A stretch of 64,000 nt of DNA from Achromobacter deleyi (GCF_016127315.1 NZ_CP065997.1:1178001-1242000); one strand, 5' to 3'; positions 37,508-48,692 are shown, counted from the first letter of the stretch. Translations and numbers: made by a program. The notes: generated by a model from the sequence alone, not told the origin.

Positions 37508-37758
37508 CAACGCCCCAACCGATCAAGCCCCTCCCACCCACCCCACTTCCGCCAGGAACCCCTAGCAAGCCGCTCTCCCCTTGCAGCGCGCCAAACCAGG
37601 ACGACGCGAGCCCTGGCGTTGCGGGGCGCGGGGTGGCGGGGGCCATCTAGCTGCGCCCGACGGAATCCGAAGGAACAGCCGCAGGCTGTGACGAGGATGA
37701 GAAAGGGGGGGGCCTCCGGCGAGCAAGCAACAACCAGCCGCCCGCAAGAAAAATCGGC

Positions 37759-37850
37759 GGAAGGCAGCAGGAGTCGAACCTACCTGGGAACGTCTGACGC
37801 CCCCAACCGGGTTTGAAGCCCGGCCGTGCCACCGGACACGGATGCCTTCC
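37759..37850 (-). tRNA. selC: tRNA-Sec (selC)
   Basis: 92 nt without CCA. An 8-bp acceptor stem (GGAAGGCA / TGCCTTCC), an anticodon loop CTTCAAA flanked by CCGGG / CCCGG giving the UCA anticodon (37814-37816), a long variable arm (GGGGGCG / CGTTCCC) and a T-arm with GTTCGACTC are all visible. The 8-bp acceptor and long variable arm are typical of selenocysteine tRNA. It lies 12 nt after selB on the same strand. Confidence 0.96.
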
Positions 37851-37862
37851 AAAAAGACCCGC

Positions 37863-39800
37863 CTATGATACCGCCTGACCTGCCCCCAGATACGCGCTAT
37901 CGGTGCGCAGCAGATGCGCATCCCGCAGCCGCCGCGTCAGCCCCGTCCGGTCGAAGAACTCCAGGATCTGGATCGCCCGCTTGCGCCCCAGCCCCGTCGC
38001 ATCCCGGAACGCCGCCGCGTTCAACCCTGCCGGCTTGCCCGCAAGCGCGACCGCCAGCGCCACCAGCTCCGCCACCCGCTCGCGGTGATAGAACAGATCC
38101 TTCACCACCTGCGCCACCTCGCCACGCCGCAGCAGCTTGCGCAGCACCTGCCGCACCCGCTCTTCCGGCTCGCCCAGCGCACGCGCCAGGTCGCGCACCC
38201 AGGGCGGATCGTAGGCCCCCGCCGCCAGCAACGGCAGCAGGCGCTGCGCCAGCTGCTGCTCGGCCTCGGCCAGCGCCGCGGTATGCCCCGGCAGATGCAG
38301 CCACGGCCCGTTGCGCAGCACCCGGCCCTGCTTCTGCAAATCGTCCAGCAGCCCCTGCCACAACGCTTCCGGCGCCGCCGGCAGCGCCATGCGGCGCAGA
38401 CGTGAACCGTCCGGCCCGGGCTCGTCCGGCGCGCCCTGGTGGAACGTCGCCAGCGCCTGTTCCACCCGCGCCCGCAGCGCCTCCCAGTGCGTGACCAGGA
38501 TCAGCGTGCGCGCGCCCTGCGGCGTGCGCGGCTCGATCCAGATCGCCCCTGCTGGCGCCGCCAGGTCACGCACCGGCTTGCCGGCCAGGCGTTGCAGCGC
38601 CGTCTCGTCCAGGCCCAGCGCGGCCTGCGCCAGTAGCGGCTGCAGCCCGCCGCCCGCCAGCATGTCCGCCACGCCTTGCAGCCATTGCATCCGCGCCGGC
38701 GCGCGGCGCTTGCGGTCGGGCGCGTTCGGATCGAGCACCCGGCCGCCGCCGACCGTGCGCGTGGCCTGCGCGTTGCGCACGATGTAGCGGTCGCCCGGCA
38801 TCGCGCACACCGATTCGTCGAACACCAGTTGCACCCAGCCCGACTGGCCCGGCGCCAGCGCGTCGGCCGACAGCGGCACCACGTGCGCCACGTGGCGCGC
38901 CGCGCCGATATGCACGTGCAGCGGCGTCCAGGCCCGCAATGGCGCCTCGGCCGATGGCAGCAGCGTCAGCGCCACATCGACGTGGCGCGACGGCAGGAAG
39001 CAGCGCGCATCGGCGATCCAGTCGCCGCGCGTGATCGCGCTCTTGTCGATGCCCGCCAGGTTCAGGGCGCAGCGCTGTCCGGCCGCGCCGGTCTCGCTGG
39101 GCTGGTTCTGCGCATGGATGCCGCGCACCCGCACCCGCGTGCCGGCCGGCATCAGGCGCAGGTCGGCGTCGTCATCGCCAGCGCGGGCGCGGCCGCCGTG
39201 CGCCGTGCCCGTCACCACCGTGCCGTGGCCGGCCAGCGTGAAGACGCGGTCCACCGCCAGCCGGAACAGACCGGCGCCGTCGCGCGCGCCGAGCGCCTGC
39301 GCGGCCTCGTCCAGATGCTGCTTGAGCCGCGCCACGCCGTCATCGCCGGGACGCGCCGCGCAGACCTCGAACAGCGGGGCGTCCTGAAGAAAGGTATCGG
39401 TCGCCAGCGCCGCGATCTCGGCGCGCACCGCCGCCAACCGGTCCGCGTCGGCGCGGTCGACCTTGGTCAAGGCGACGGCGCCGCGCGCCACGCCCAGCAG
39501 CGCCAGGATCGCCAGGTGCTCGCGCGTCTGCGGCATGACGCCGTCATCGGCCGCCACCACCAGCAGGCCGAAGTCGATGCCGCTGGCGCCGGCGGCCATG
39601 GTGTGCACCAGCTTCTCGTGGCCCGGCACGTCGATGAAACCCAGCACGTCGCCATTGGGCAGCGGCGTGTAGGCATAGCCCAGCTCGATGGAAATGCCGC
39701 GCGCCTTCTCTTCCTTGAGACGGTCGGTGTCGACCCCCGTCAGCGCCCGCACCAGCGTGGTCTTGCCATGGTCGATATGGCCGGCGGTGCCGACGATCAT
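37863..39800 (-). CDS. selB: selenocysteine-specific elongation factor SelB
   Basis: 645 residues. A GTPase that delivers Sec-tRNA to UGA codons next to a SECIS hairpin. G-domain motifs are [29 protein letters not shown] and TKVDRAD; the C-terminal half carries the winged-helix domains that bind SECIS RNA (for example [17 protein letters not shown]). The ATG at 39800 overlaps the selA stop as ATGA. Its target is the formate dehydrogenase gene upstream on the same strand. Confidence 0.96.
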   Translation of the reverse strand: MIVGTAGHIDHGKTTLVRALTGVDTDRLKEEKARGISIELGYAYTPLPNGDVLGFIDVPGHEKLVHTMAAGASGIDFGLLVVAADDGVMPQTREHLAILALLGVARGAVALTKVDRADADRLAAVRAEIAALATDTFLQDAPLFEVCAARPGDDGVARLKQHLDEAAQALGARDGAGLFRLAVDRVFTLAGHGTVVTGTAHGGRARAGDDDADLRLMPAGTRVRVRGIHAQNQPSETGAAGQRCALNLAGIDKSAITRGDWIADARCFLPSRHVDVALTLLPSAEAPLRAWTPLHVHIGAARHVAHVVPLSADALAPGQSGWVQLVFDESVCAMPGDRYIVRNAQATRTVGGGRVLDPNAPDRKRRAPARMQWLQGVADMLAGGGLQPLLAQAALGLDETALQRLAGKPVRDLAAPAGAIWIEPRTPQGARTLILVTHWEALRARVEQALATFHQGAPDEPGPDGSRLRRMALPAAPEALWQGLLDDLQKQGRVLRNGPWLHLPGHTAALAEAEQQLAQRLLPLLAAGAYDPPWVRDLARALGEPEERVRQVLRKLLRRGEVAQVVKDLFYHRERVAELVALAVALAGKPAGLNAAAFRDATGLGRKRAIQILEFFDRTGLTRRLRDAHLLRTDSAYLGAGQAVS

Positions 39801-41230
39801 GCCGACGGCTCCGTGGCGGGCGCCGCGAGGCCGGCGAGCTGGTCGGTGAAGGCGGCCTCGTCGCGCGCCTCCAGGCAGCGCAGGTCGAGCCACAGCGCGT
39901 CATCGGCAATGCGGCCGATGACCGGCACCGGCAGGTTGCGCAGGCGCGTCTCCAGGCGGTCCAGGTGGCGCCCGGGGCGGCCCTTGCCGCGATAGCGCAG
40001 CGCCAACCCGTGGCTGGGCAGCTGGTCCACCGGCAGGGCGCCGCTGCCGATCTGGCTGAACATCGGCACCGCCTCGACCTCGTAGTCCGCGCCCGCCGCG
40101 TGCGCCAGCACGCCGCGCAGGCGCTCGGCCATAGGCTGGATCTCGCGCTGCGGCCGGGTCAACAGGCGCAGCGTGGTCAGGCGCTGCGCCAGGAATTCCG
40201 GCGCGCGGTACAGCTGCAGCACCGGTTCCAGGGCCGCCAGCGTCAGCTTGCCCACGCGCAGGGCGCGCTTGAGCGGGTTCTTCTTGATCTTGCGGATCAG
40301 GTCGGCGCGCCCCACCAGCAGGCCGGCCTGCGGGCCGCCCAGCAGCTTGTCGCCGCTGAAGGTCACCAAGTCAGCGCCGGCGGCGATGGTCTCGCGCACC
40401 GTGTCCTCGCGCGGCAGGCCGAACTGGGTCAGGTCCACCAGCGTGCCGCTGCCCAGGTCCACCGTGGCCGGCAGGCCGCGTGCATGCGCCAGCGCCGCCA
40501 CCTCGGCCACGCCGACGCTCTTGGTGAAGCCGGTGACGGCGTAGTTGCTGCAATGCACCTTCATCAGCATCGCGGTGCGCGGGCCGATGGCGTTCTCGTA
40601 GTCGGCGGCATGGGTGCGGTTGGTGGTGCCGACCTCGACCAGCTTGGCGCCGGCGCGCTTCATGATGTCCGGGATGCGGAAGGCGCCGCCGATCTCGACC
40701 AGTTCGCCGCGCGACACCACCACCTCGCGGCGGTCGGCCAGCGCGTTCAGCATCAGCAGCACGGCGGCCGCGTTGTTGTTGACCACCGTGGCGGCCTCGG
40801 CCCCGGTCAGTTCGCACAGCAGGTCGTCGATCAGGTCGTCGCGATCGCCGCGGCCGCCGCTGTCCAGGTCGAATTCCAGGTTGGCCGGCGTGGTCAGCGC
40901 GCGCAGCACCGAGGCCACCGCCTCGTCGGGCAGCAGGGCGCGGCCCAGGTTGGTGTGCAGCACAGTGCCGGTCAGGTTGTAGACGGCGCGCAGGCGCGGC
41001 GCGGCGGCGCGCGCCAGGGCGCCGCCGACGGCCGCGCCCACGGCGGTCTCGGCCAGCTCGGCGCGCGGCAGTTCGCCCGCCAGGGCGCGTTGCCGCAGCC
41101 CGTCCAGGTGCTGGCGCAGGGCCGCCACCACCTGCGTGCGGCCATGCGTGTCGAGCGCCGCGGCCAGCGCCGGCGCGTTCAGCAGCCGGTCGAGCGCGGG
41201 GATGTCGGCGGCGGCGGCGAACCCGGTCAT
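39797..41230 (-). CDS. selA: L-seryl-tRNA(Sec) selenium transferase
   Basis: 477 residues. PLP enzyme converting Ser-tRNA-Sec to Sec-tRNA-Sec. The PLP Lys sits at residue 295 in [13 protein letters not shown], the same number as in E. coli SelA. Other motifs are [15 protein letters not shown] and [15 protein letters not shown]. It is 2 nt from the fdhE stop and overlaps selB, so fdhE-selA-selB are likely one transcript. Confidence 0.96.
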   Translation of the reverse strand: MTGFAAAADIPALDRLLNAPALAAALDTHGRTQVVAALRQHLDGLRQRALAGELPRAELAETAVGAAVGGALARAAAPRLRAVYNLTGTVLHTNLGRALLPDEAVASVLRALTTPANLEFDLDSGGRGDRDDLIDDLLCELTGAEAATVVNNNAAAVLLMLNALADRREVVVSRGELVEIGGAFRIPDIMKRAGAKLVEVGTTNRTHAADYENAIGPRTAMLMKVHCSNYAVTGFTKSVGVAEVAALAHARGLPATVDLGSGTLVDLTQFGLPREDTVRETIAAGADLVTFSGDKLLGGPQAGLLVGRADLIRKIKKNPLKRALRVGKLTLAALEPVLQLYRAPEFLAQRLTTLRLLTRPQREIQPMAERLRGVLAHAAGADYEVEAVPMFSQIGSGALPVDQLPSHGLALRYRGKGRPGRHLDRLETRLRNLPVPVIGRIADDALWLDLRCLEARDEAAFTDQLAGLAAPATEPSA

Positions 41231-41232
41231 GG

Positions 41233-42168
41233 CTATTCCTCCTCGGCGCCGTGCCACAGCAGCGGATTGCCGCTGGCGCGCGAATAGCCGGCCTCGCCCA
41301 CCAGCACGTCCAGCATCAGGCTGGCGAGGTCGTCGGCCACCGGCTCCACGTGCAGGTCCTTGTCCTGGTAGAAGATCTTGCGGTAGGTGTGGCAGTGGTC
41401 GCAGGTTTCGGCCTTGATGGCGGGCGTACGGCCTTCGATGGCCTGGTAGGCCACGGATTCGACGTCTTCGCAGTGCGAGCACTTGACCCGCACCATGTGC
41501 CACTGGGTCGCGCACAGGCTGCAACACAGGTAGCGGTAGCCTTCGAACTGGCCGCCGACCCGCACCACGCTGGCCACCGGCAGGCTGGCGCAGACCGGGC
41601 AGACGCCGAACGGCGAGGCCACCGGCAATTGCTTTTCGTCGAAGCGGCTGGCCAGGTCGGTCCAGTAGACCTGCAGCGCGGCCATCACGAACGGCGCGGC
41701 GGCGCCGTCGACGCCGCGATGCTGTTCCGACAGCACGGTCTCGGCCAGGTCCTCGAGCGATTCGGTGTCTTCATCCAGCGCGCGGCGCAGCGCCGCGCAG
41801 ACTTCCAGCGCCTCGGCCGGCAGGTCCTGGCCGCCCGCCACCTCGTCGACCAGCTGGCGCAGGATGTCGCGCCACAACGGGTCGCGCGGCCAGCCCACCG
41901 CCTGCAGCGGCGGCATGCCGTGGGCCTGCGCCAGGGCGATGCGGTCTTCCGAGGCGGGCGGCGCGTCGCAGCCGCGCAAGGCGTTGTGCTGGGCGTCGAC
42001 CAGCCGCGCCATCAGCAGCAGGTAGTCGGCCACCGGGCTGTCCACGGCCAGCTGCCGCAGGCGCGCCGCGCGCGTCGCGAAAACCGACTCGCGCGCCGGC
42101 AGCTGGATGCGGGGAATGGTGTTGTGATCGAGCGCCTCGATCTCGCCACGCGGAAGAATTCGCTGCAA
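41233..42168 (-). CDS. fdhE: formate dehydrogenase accessory protein FdhE
   Basis: 311 residues from a TTG at 42168. Rubredoxin-like protein needed for active respiratory formate dehydrogenase. Four CxxC pairs are visible (CPVC, CSLC, CSHC, CDHC) with [19 protein letters not shown] at 42192 is also in frame, but it lies inside the hairpin of a terminator-like structure. The TTG has GGAG about 6 nt upstream and gives a length close to E. coli FdhE (309). Confidence 0.9.
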   Translation of the reverse strand: MQRILPRGEIEALDHNTIPRIQLPARESVFATRAARLRQLAVDSPVADYLLLMARLVDAQHNALRGCDAPPASEDRIALAQAHGMPPLQAVGWPRDPLWRDILRQLVDEVAGGQDLPAEALEVCAALRRALDEDTESLEDLAETVLSEQHRGVDGAAAPFVMAALQVYWTDLASRFDEKQLPVASPFGVCPVCASLPVASVVRVGGQFEGYRYLCCSLCATQWHMVRVKCSHCEDVESVAYQAIEGRTPAIKAETCDHCHTYRKIFYQDKDLHVEPVADDLASLMLDVLVGEAGYSRASGNPLLWHGAEEE

Positions 42169-42189
42169 TTGCGTCTCCAGATAAACAAA

Positions 42190-42224
42190 CACGGCTGCCG
42201 CCCCGCAAAGGGGAGGCAGCCGTG
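42190..42224 (-). terminator. terminator-like hairpin between the FDH gamma gene and fdhE
   Basis: Stem CACGGCTGCC / GGCAGCCGTG with an inner CCCC / GGGG pair, followed on the minus strand by TTTGTTTAT. It would reduce read-through from the formate dehydrogenase genes into fdhE-selAB and overlaps the alternative fdhE start. Confidence 0.7.
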
Positions 42225-42294
42225 CGGTGGGATCGGGCGGAACCGGCCCGGCCTGGCCGCCACCGCAAGGTGGCGCCCGCCGGGCGGGACCCGC

Positions 42295-42942
42295 CTATTT
42301 CGTCGTGGACTGCTTGCCGATTTGTTCCCGGAACCACGCGCGGTGGTGCTTCCACGCCCAGCCCGCGGTCACGTAGCCGCGCAGCATCGCCGTGAGCGAG
42401 CCCTTGACCCAGATCGCCGCATAAATATGCACAATGATCGCGCAAATCAGCACCAATGCACAAACGGCATGCAGCACCGAGGCGGCGCGCACCACCCAGA
42501 TCGGGAAGTAGAAGGCGAAGAACTCGCGCCAGATCACGATGCCGCTGGCGAACAGCCCCAGCATGCACAGGATCAGCACATAGAACAGCAGCTTCTGGCC
42601 GGCGTTGTACTTGCCAACCTCGGGCAGCTTCTCTTCGCGGTTCTCGACCACGTCGTTGAGCTGGCGCAGCCACTGGCGGTCGGCCTTGGTCATCATGTTG
42701 TGGCGCCACATGTGGCCGGCGAACACCACGAAGCAGAAGAACATCACCAGCCCGATGAACGGATGCAGGATGCGGGTCCAGGGACCGCCGCCGAACAGGT
42801 TGGTGAGCCAGAACATCGACGGGTGGAACAGCGCCAGCCCGGATAGCGCCAGCAGGATGAAGGTGAAGGCGATGATCCAGTGGTTGGTGCGCTCGCCGGG
42901 CGAATAGCGCTTGATCCGGCGGTGATGGCGATCGTCACTCAT
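42295..42942 (-). CDS. formate dehydrogenase gamma subunit (cytochrome b556)
   Basis: 215 residues, four membrane helices. It anchors the complex and passes electrons to the quinone pool. Haem-ligand histidines are likely in [28 protein letters not shown] and [20 protein letters not shown]. The ATG overlaps the end of the beta-subunit gene. It is FdnI/FdoI-like; the paralogue cannot be fixed, so no symbol is assigned. Confidence 0.93.
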   Translation of the reverse strand: MSDDRHHRRIKRYSPGERTNHWIIAFTFILLALSGLALFHPSMFWLTNLFGGGPWTRILHPFIGLVMFFCFVVFAGHMWRHNMMTKADRQWLRQLNDVVENREEKLPEVGKYNAGQKLLFYVLILCMLGLFASGIVIWREFFAFYFPIWVVRAASVLHAVCALVLICAIIVHIYAAIWVKGSLTAMLRGYVTAGWAWKHHRAWFREQIGKQSTTK

Positions 42943-43834
42943 GGCGGATCTCCTCTTCGGCACGGCGTTCGTCTTCCTCGTTGACCTCGTTGCGGCCGAC
43001 GCGGGCGTAGTGGAAGAAGCCGGCCAGCGCCGTCAGCGCCATGGCGGCCACGCCCAGCGGCTTGGCGATGCCCTTCCACAGCGACACCATCGGGCTGATC
43101 TGCGGATCCTTCGGCAGCCCGTGGTACAGCCCGGGCTGGTCGGCGTGATGCAGCACGTACATCACGTGCGTGCCGCCCACGCCTTGCGGGTCATACAGGC
43201 CGGCCTGCTCGAAGCCGCGCGACTTCAGGTCCTCGATGCGCTCGGCGGCGTGCTGCTTCATGTCGTCCTTGGTGCCGAACACGATGGCGCCGGTGGGACA
43301 GGCCTTGACGCAGGCCGGCTCCTGGCCGACGGCCACGCGGTCGGAACACAGGGTGCACTTGTACGCCTTGTGGTCCTTCTTGGAGATGCGCGGCACGTTG
43401 AACGGACAGCCGGTGATGCAGTAGCCGCAACCGATGCAGTTCTCTTCGTGGAAGTCGACGATGCCGTTGTTGTACTGGATGATGGCGCCCGGCGAGGGAC
43501 AGGCCTTCAGGCAGCCCGGGTCCTCGCAGTGCATGCAGCCGTCCTTGCGGATCAGCCACTCCAGGTCGCCCTGCGGGTTCTCGTATTCCGAGAAGCGCAT
43601 GACGGTCCAGGAATGCTCGGTCAGGTCGGCCGGGTTGTCGTAGACGCCGACGTTGGTGCCGATCTCGTCGCGCAGGTCGTTCCACTCCATGCACGCGCTC
43701 TGGCAGGCCTTGCAGCCGATGCACTTGGAGACGTCGATCAGCTTGGCCACGGACCCGGTGATGGGTTCGCGGATGCCGGGCGGCGGCGTGGTGGTGGCGG
43801 AGCGCCGTTTGATGTCCAGGGATTGCATTGACAT
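42935..43834 (-). CDS. formate dehydrogenase beta subunit (Fe-S)
   Basis: 299 residues. Four 4Fe-4S clusters are implied by [37 protein letters not shown] and [23 protein letters not shown]-terminal hydrophobic helix ([20 protein letters not shown]) should anchor it in the membrane, as in FdnH/FdoH. It moves electrons from the alpha to the gamma subunit. It lies 10 nt after the alpha gene. Confidence 0.94.
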   Translation of the reverse strand: MSMQSLDIKRRSATTTPPPGIREPITGSVAKLIDVSKCIGCKACQSACMEWNDLRDEIGTNVGVYDNPADLTEHSWTVMRFSEYENPQGDLEWLIRKDGCMHCEDPGCLKACPSPGAIIQYNNGIVDFHEENCIGCGYCITGCPFNVPRISKKDHKAYKCTLCSDRVAVGQEPACVKACPTGAIVFGTKDDMKQHAAERIEDLKSRGFEQAGLYDPQGVGGTHVMYVLHHADQPGLYHGLPKDPQISPMVSLWKGIAKPLGVAAMALTALAGFFHYARVGRNEVNEEDERRAEEEIRHE

Positions 43835-43844
43835 GAGCGGTCTC

Positions 43845-46800
43845 CTAAATCTTCTCGACCTGCACCAGGAACGACTTGAATTCCGGTGTCTGGGAATTGC
43901 CGTCGCCCACGAATGGCGTGAGGGTGTTGGTCAGGAAGCCGGGCTTGGCCAGGCCCACGAAGCCCCAGTGGATCGGGATGCCGACGTGGTAGACGGTCTT
44001 GCCTTCGATGGTCAGCGGCCGCAGGCGCTTGGTGACCAGCGCCACCGCCTTGATGTAGCCGCGGTTGGACGACACCTTCACGCGCGAACCGTTGGCAATG
44101 CCCAGTTCCTTGGCCATGACCTCGCTGATCTCGACGAACTGCTCGGGCTGCAGGATCGCGTTGATGCGGACGTTCTTGGTCCAGTAGTGGAAGTGCTCGG
44201 TCAGGCGGTAGGTGGTGGCCACGTAGGGGAACTTGTCCACCGTGCCCATCGCCGCCAGGTCGTCCTTGAACACGCGCGCCGCCGGGTTGCTGGTGACGCC
44301 CTTGGCCTTCGGATACAGCGGGTTGTAGCCCAGCGGCGTCTCGAACGGCTCGTAGTGTTCCGGGAACGGCCCTTCGGCCATGCCGGCGCGCGCGAAGAAG
44401 CGCGCCACGCCCTCGGGGTTCATGATGAACGGCCCCATGCCGCCATCCGGATTCTCGTCGCCCTTGAAGTCGGGAATGTCGGCGCCGACCCAGGCCTTGC
44501 CGTTCCACGAGATCAGGTTGCGGCGCGGGTCGAACGGCTTGCCCGAGACGTCGCAGGAGGCGCGGTTGTACAGGATGCGGCGGTTGGCCGGCCAGGCCCA
44601 GGCCCAGTTCAGGGTCTGGCCGATGCCGGTCGGGTCGCTGTTGTCGCGGCGCGCCATCAGGTTGCCGGCCGGGCTCCAGGCGCCGGCGAAGATCCAGCAG
44701 CCGCTGGCCGTGGAACCGTCGTCGCGCAGCTCGGCAAAGCCGGCCAGCTGCTCGCCGCCCTTGCGCGTGACCTTGGTGGGATCCTTGGGATCGACCAGGT
44801 CCACCAGCGCCTTGCCCGAGTATTCCTTGGCCAGCTCTTCCGCGGTCGGGCTTTGCGGATTGGAATACGGCCAGGACAGGTTGACGATGGGGTCCGGGTA
44901 CTTGCCGCCCTCTTCCTGGTACATCTTGCGCAGGCGCGTGAAGATCAGCGACATGATCTCGATGTCGCTCTTGGCCTCGCCCGGAGGCTCGGCGCCCTTC
45001 CAGTGCCATTGCAGCCAGCGCCCGGAGTTCACCAGCGCGCCGTCTTCCTCGGCGAAACAGGTGGTGGGCAGGCGGAACACCTCGGTCTGGATCTGCTTGG
45101 GATCGACGTCATTGGCCTCGCCGGCATTGCGCCAGAATTCCGAGGTCTCGGTGACCAGCGGATCCATGATGACCAGGAACTTGAGCTTGGCGAAACCCTG
45201 GTTCAGCTTGGCCTTGTTGGGCGCGGCCGCCAGCGGGTTGAAGCCCTGCGCCAGGTAGCCGTTCATCTTGCCCTGGCTCATCAGCTCGTAGACCTGCAGC
45301 ATGTCGTAGAGCTTGTCGAGCTTGGGCAGGTAGTCGAACGCCCAGTTGTTCTCGGCGGTCGCGGCCTTGCCCCACCAGGCCTTCATCAGGCTCACGTGGA
45401 ACTTGCTGTAGTTCTGCCAGTAGCTGAGCTGGTTGGGCCGCAGCGGCTTGAGCGCGCGCGTGGCGATGTACTTGCCGTAGTCCTGCTCGGGCTCGTTGGG
45501 CAGCGTCATGTAGCCGGGCAGCAGGTTCGACATCAGGCCCAGGTCGGTCAGGCCCTGGATGTTCGAGTGCCCGCGCAGCGCGTTCATGCCGCCGCCGGCG
45601 ATGCCGATGTTGCCCAGCAGCAGCTGCACCATGGCGCCGGTGCGGATGATCTGCGAACCGATCGAGTGCTGCGTCCAGCCCAGCGCGTACAGGATGGTGG
45701 CGGCGCGATTGGTGGTGGCGGTGGACGCCAGCATCTCGCAGACCTTCAGGAACTTGTCGCGCGGCGTGCCGCAGACCCGTTCGACCATCTCTTCGGTGTA
45801 GCGCGAGTAGTGCTTCTTGAGCAGCTGGTAGACCGAACGCGGATGCTCCAGCGTCGGGTCGGTCTTGACGAAGCCATCATCGCCGCGCTCGTAGTCCCAA
45901 CTGGCCTTGTCGTAGGTCCGCTTCTCGGCGTTGTAGCCGGAGTACAGGCCCGCGTCGAACGTGAAGTCCTCGCGCACGATGTAGGAAAAGTCGGTGTAGT
46001 TGCGCACGTACTCGTGCTGGATCTTGTCGTGATCCAACAGGTACTTGATGACGCCACCCAGGAAGATGATGTCGGTGCCGGTGCGTATGGGCGCGTAGAA
46101 GTCCGCCACGGATGCCGAGCGCGTGAAGCGCGGATCCACGACGATCAGCTTCGCCTTGTTATGGGCTTTCGCTTCCGTGACCCATTTGAACCCGCACGGG
46201 TGGGCCTCGGCGGCATTGCCGCCCATGATCAGTACTACGTCCGCGTTCTTGATGTCGACCCAATGGTTCGTCATCGCTCCACGGCCAAACGTCGGGGCAA
46301 GACCTGCCACCGTCGGGCCATGTCAGACACGGGCTTGATTGTCGAACGCCAGCATCCCCATGCTGCGCACGGTCTTGTGCGTGATGTAGCCCACCTCGTT
46401 GCTGCTTGCCGAGGCGGCCAGCATGCCGGTGGTCAGCCACCGGTTGACCGTCTTGCCGTCTTCCGTCTTTTCGACGAAGTTGGCGTCACGGTCGGCCTTC
46501 ATGAGCTTGGTGATGCGCGTCAGGGCGTCGTCCCACGACATCCGCTCCCACTTGTCCGAACCGGGCGCCCGGTATTCCGGGTACTTCAGGCGGTTGGGGC
46601 TGTGGATGAAGTCGATCAGGGCCGCGCCCTTGGGACAGAGCGTGCCGCGGTTGACGGGGTGGTCGGGGTCGCCTTCGATGTGCATGATGCTGGCGCGGGC
46701 ATTCTTGGCGCCATCGCCAAGGCCATACATCAGCAGACCACAGGCGACCGAACAGTAGGGACAGGTGTTGCGCGTTTCCGTCATGCGCGCAAGCTTGTAC

Positions 46801-46913
46801 TGGCGCACTTCGGCCATGGCCGTGCCGGGAGCTACCCCCAGCAATGCCAGGCTCGAGCCAGCCAGCGTGGTACCGGTCACCTTGAAGAACTGGCGGCGGT
46901 TCATGTTGACCAT
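43845..46913 (-). CDS. formate dehydrogenase alpha subunit, selenocysteine-containing
   Basis: 1022 residues including Sec at residue 197, encoded by an in-frame TGA at 46325-46323 in the context NQARV-U-HGPTVAG. E. coli FdnG has Sec at 196 in the same context. The N-terminus [10 protein letters not shown] is a Tat signal; a 4Fe-4S cluster is formed by [10 protein letters not shown] and CPKG, and molybdopterin-binding regions follow. Oxidises formate to CO2 in the periplasm. GAGGAG lies 6 nt upstream of the ATG. Without Sec reading the frame splits into two pieces; this is one gene, not a pseudogene. FdnG/FdoG-type. Confidence 0.96.
46280..46322 (-). promoter_or_regulatory. bacterial SECIS hairpin
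   Basis: Directly after the UGA, CAUGGCC pairs with GGCCGUG (7 bp) and an apical GGCA / UGCC stem (46296-46308) exposes the loop GGUCU. The E. coli fdhF SECIS has the same GGUCU loop, which SelB binds. The hairpin lies inside the coding region, as bacterial SECIS elements do. Confidence 0.88.
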
Positions 46914-47183
46914 GAAGCACTCCTCTCCGGGTGAATAGGGGAAGCCGCGGGCCGATCCGGGGAAAAGCCCTACGAATTCCAAGGATATGCAAGCAAGTAT
47001 AGGCGCAGCGCGGACGAGTTTCCATGCCTTGCGTCCCCCGGCCTCGAAATCGGGCAATGAGAACGATTTACGGCCAGGATCGGGCTTTTTCGCGGATTTT
47101 GGATGATCGCGAGACTGCTACCATTGCCGGCGGCGAGCTCCGGCCCGCTTTTCCGCCCGTCCCGCATGCCCGTTGGAGCGCCG

Positions 47184-48692
47184 ATGCGCCGTCTTGCCCC
47201 CCTGGCCCTGTCCCTGTCGCTGGCCGCCCCGAGCCTGGCGCCGGCCCCCGCCACCGCCGCGCCGGCGCCGAGCCCGGCCGCCGCCGCCACCGAGTCCGCC
47301 CGCGAAGCGGCGATGGAAGGCTACCTGTACTTCTATCCGCTGCTGACCCTGGACCTGACCCGGCGCCAGTTCACGCATCCCGCGCAGGGCGCCGAGGGCG
47401 CGCCCGCCAACACCTTCCAGCACACCCGCACCCTGCCCCGCCCCGGCGCGGCCCTGCCCTGGGCCAATCCCGACATGCTGCGCAGCGCCGCCTGGCTCGA
47501 CCTGACGGCCGGCCCCGTGGTGCTGTCGACGCCCGACAGCCACGGCCGCCTGTACACCCTGACGCTGCTGGACATGTGGAACGACGCCTTCGCCACGCTG
47601 GGCAAGCGCAGCACCGGCACCGCGCGCGGCAACACCGCGATCGTGCCGCCGGGCTGGAGCGGTACGCTGCCCTCCGGCATGCCGCGCATCGACGCGCCCA
47701 CCGCCTACGTCTGGGCCCGCGCCCTGATCCAGGCCGACGGCGCGGCCGAATACGCGGCGGTCAACGCGCTGCAGGACGGCTTCACGCTGACGCCGCTGGC
47801 GCAGTGGAACCTGCCGCCGCAATCGCAACGGATCAAGGCCGACCCGTCGCTGGATCTGAAGATCCCGGTGCGCGAGCAGGTCGACGCGATGCCGACCGAG
47901 GCCTTTTTCGTCCGCGCCGCCGAGCTGCTGCGCCGCAACCCGCCGCACGCCACCGACCAGCCGGTGCTGGCCAAGCTGCGCCGGCTCGGGCTGATCCCCG
48001 GCCGGCCGTTCGACTTCGACAAGCTCGACAACCCGATCAAGCAGGGCCTGCGCCGCGGCCTGCGCGAGGCGCGCGAACGCATGGAAGCCGCCGCCGGCGC
48101 CACCCTCAAGAGCGTCAACGGCTGGCAGCTGGAGACGGCCAGCCTGGGCGTCTACGGCAACGCCTACCTGCGCCGCGCGCTGGCCACCCAGGCGCAGCCC
48201 GGCTCGGGCTTGCCGGAGGACCTGACCGCGTTGCTGCTGGCGGCCGACAGCCAGGGCCGGCCGCTGGATGGCGCGCACCGCTACGTGCTGCATTTCGACA
48301 GCGACCAGTTGCCGCCGGCCAGCGCGCTGTGGTCGCTGGCGGCCTATGACGGCCAGGGCCTGCCGATGGCCAATCCGCTGGACCGCTACGCCCTGGGCGA
48401 CCGCGATCCGCTGCAATACAACGCCGACGGTTCGCTCGACCTGGTGATCAGCCACGCCGCCCCCGAGCCGGGCGCCCAGGCCAACTGGCTGCCGCTGGCG
48501 GCCAGCGGCCCGGTCTACGTGCTGCTGCGTGCCTACGGCCCCGGCCCGGCGCTGCTGGACGGGTTGTGGACGCCGCCGCCCGCGGTGCGCGACGAGCCGG
48601 CGCCTGAACCCGAGGCGCAGCCCGAGCCGGCGCCCGCCGCCGCGGCGCCCGTCGTCACGCCCCCGGCGTCCGCGCCCGCGAAGAAACCCTGA
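47184..48692 (+). CDS. exported DUF1254/DUF1214 protein
   Basis: 502 residues. A signal peptide (MRRLAPLALSLSLAAP) is followed by DUF1254 (GYLYFYPLLTLDLTRRQ, LDLTAGPVVLSTPDSHGRLY) and DUF1214 near the end (HRYVLHFDSDQLPPASALWSLAAYD). The last 40 residues are a Pro/Ala-rich tail. Family members have no settled function. Divergent from formate dehydrogenase across about 270 nt. The ATG at 47184 was chosen because the hydrophobic signal starts there. Confidence 0.88.
   Translation: MRRLAPLALSLSLAAPSLAPAPATAAPAPSPAAAATESAREAAMEGYLYFYPLLTLDLTRRQFTHPAQGAEGAPANTFQHTRTLPRPGAALPWANPDMLRSAAWLDLTAGPVVLSTPDSHGRLYTLTLLDMWNDAFATLGKRSTGTARGNTAIVPPGWSGTLPSGMPRIDAPTAYVWARALIQADGAAEYAAVNALQDGFTLTPLAQWNLPPQSQRIKADPSLDLKIPVREQVDAMPTEAFFVRAAELLRRNPPHATDQPVLAKLRRLGLIPGRPFDFDKLDNPIKQGLRRGLREARERMEAAAGATLKSVNGWQLETASLGVYGNAYLRRALATQAQPGSGLPEDLTALLLAADSQGRPLDGAHRYVLHFDSDQLPPASALWSLAAYDGQGLPMANPLDRYALGDRDPLQYNADGSLDLVISHAAPEPGAQANWLPLAASGPVYVLLRAYGPGPALLDGLWTPPPAVRDEPAPEPEAQPEPAPAAAAPVVTPPASAPAKKP

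Noticed and set aside
37508..37758. Possible small gene or RNA between the TlpA-like gene and tRNA-Sec
   Set aside because: Short frames lack start signals and known motifs; only weak inverted repeats (ACAGCC / GGCTGT) were seen.
43845..46913. Formate dehydrogenase alpha read as a gene broken by a stop codon
   Set aside because: The TGA is in the conserved Sec position, followed by a SECIS hairpin, and the sel genes are present. It is a selenoprotein gene, not a pseudogene.
43653..46934. Very long plus-strand open frame opposite the formate dehydrogenase alpha gene
   Set aside because: It is an antisense shadow of a strongly conserved gene in GC-rich DNA; its translation is His/Arg/Ala/Val-rich with no recognisable domain.
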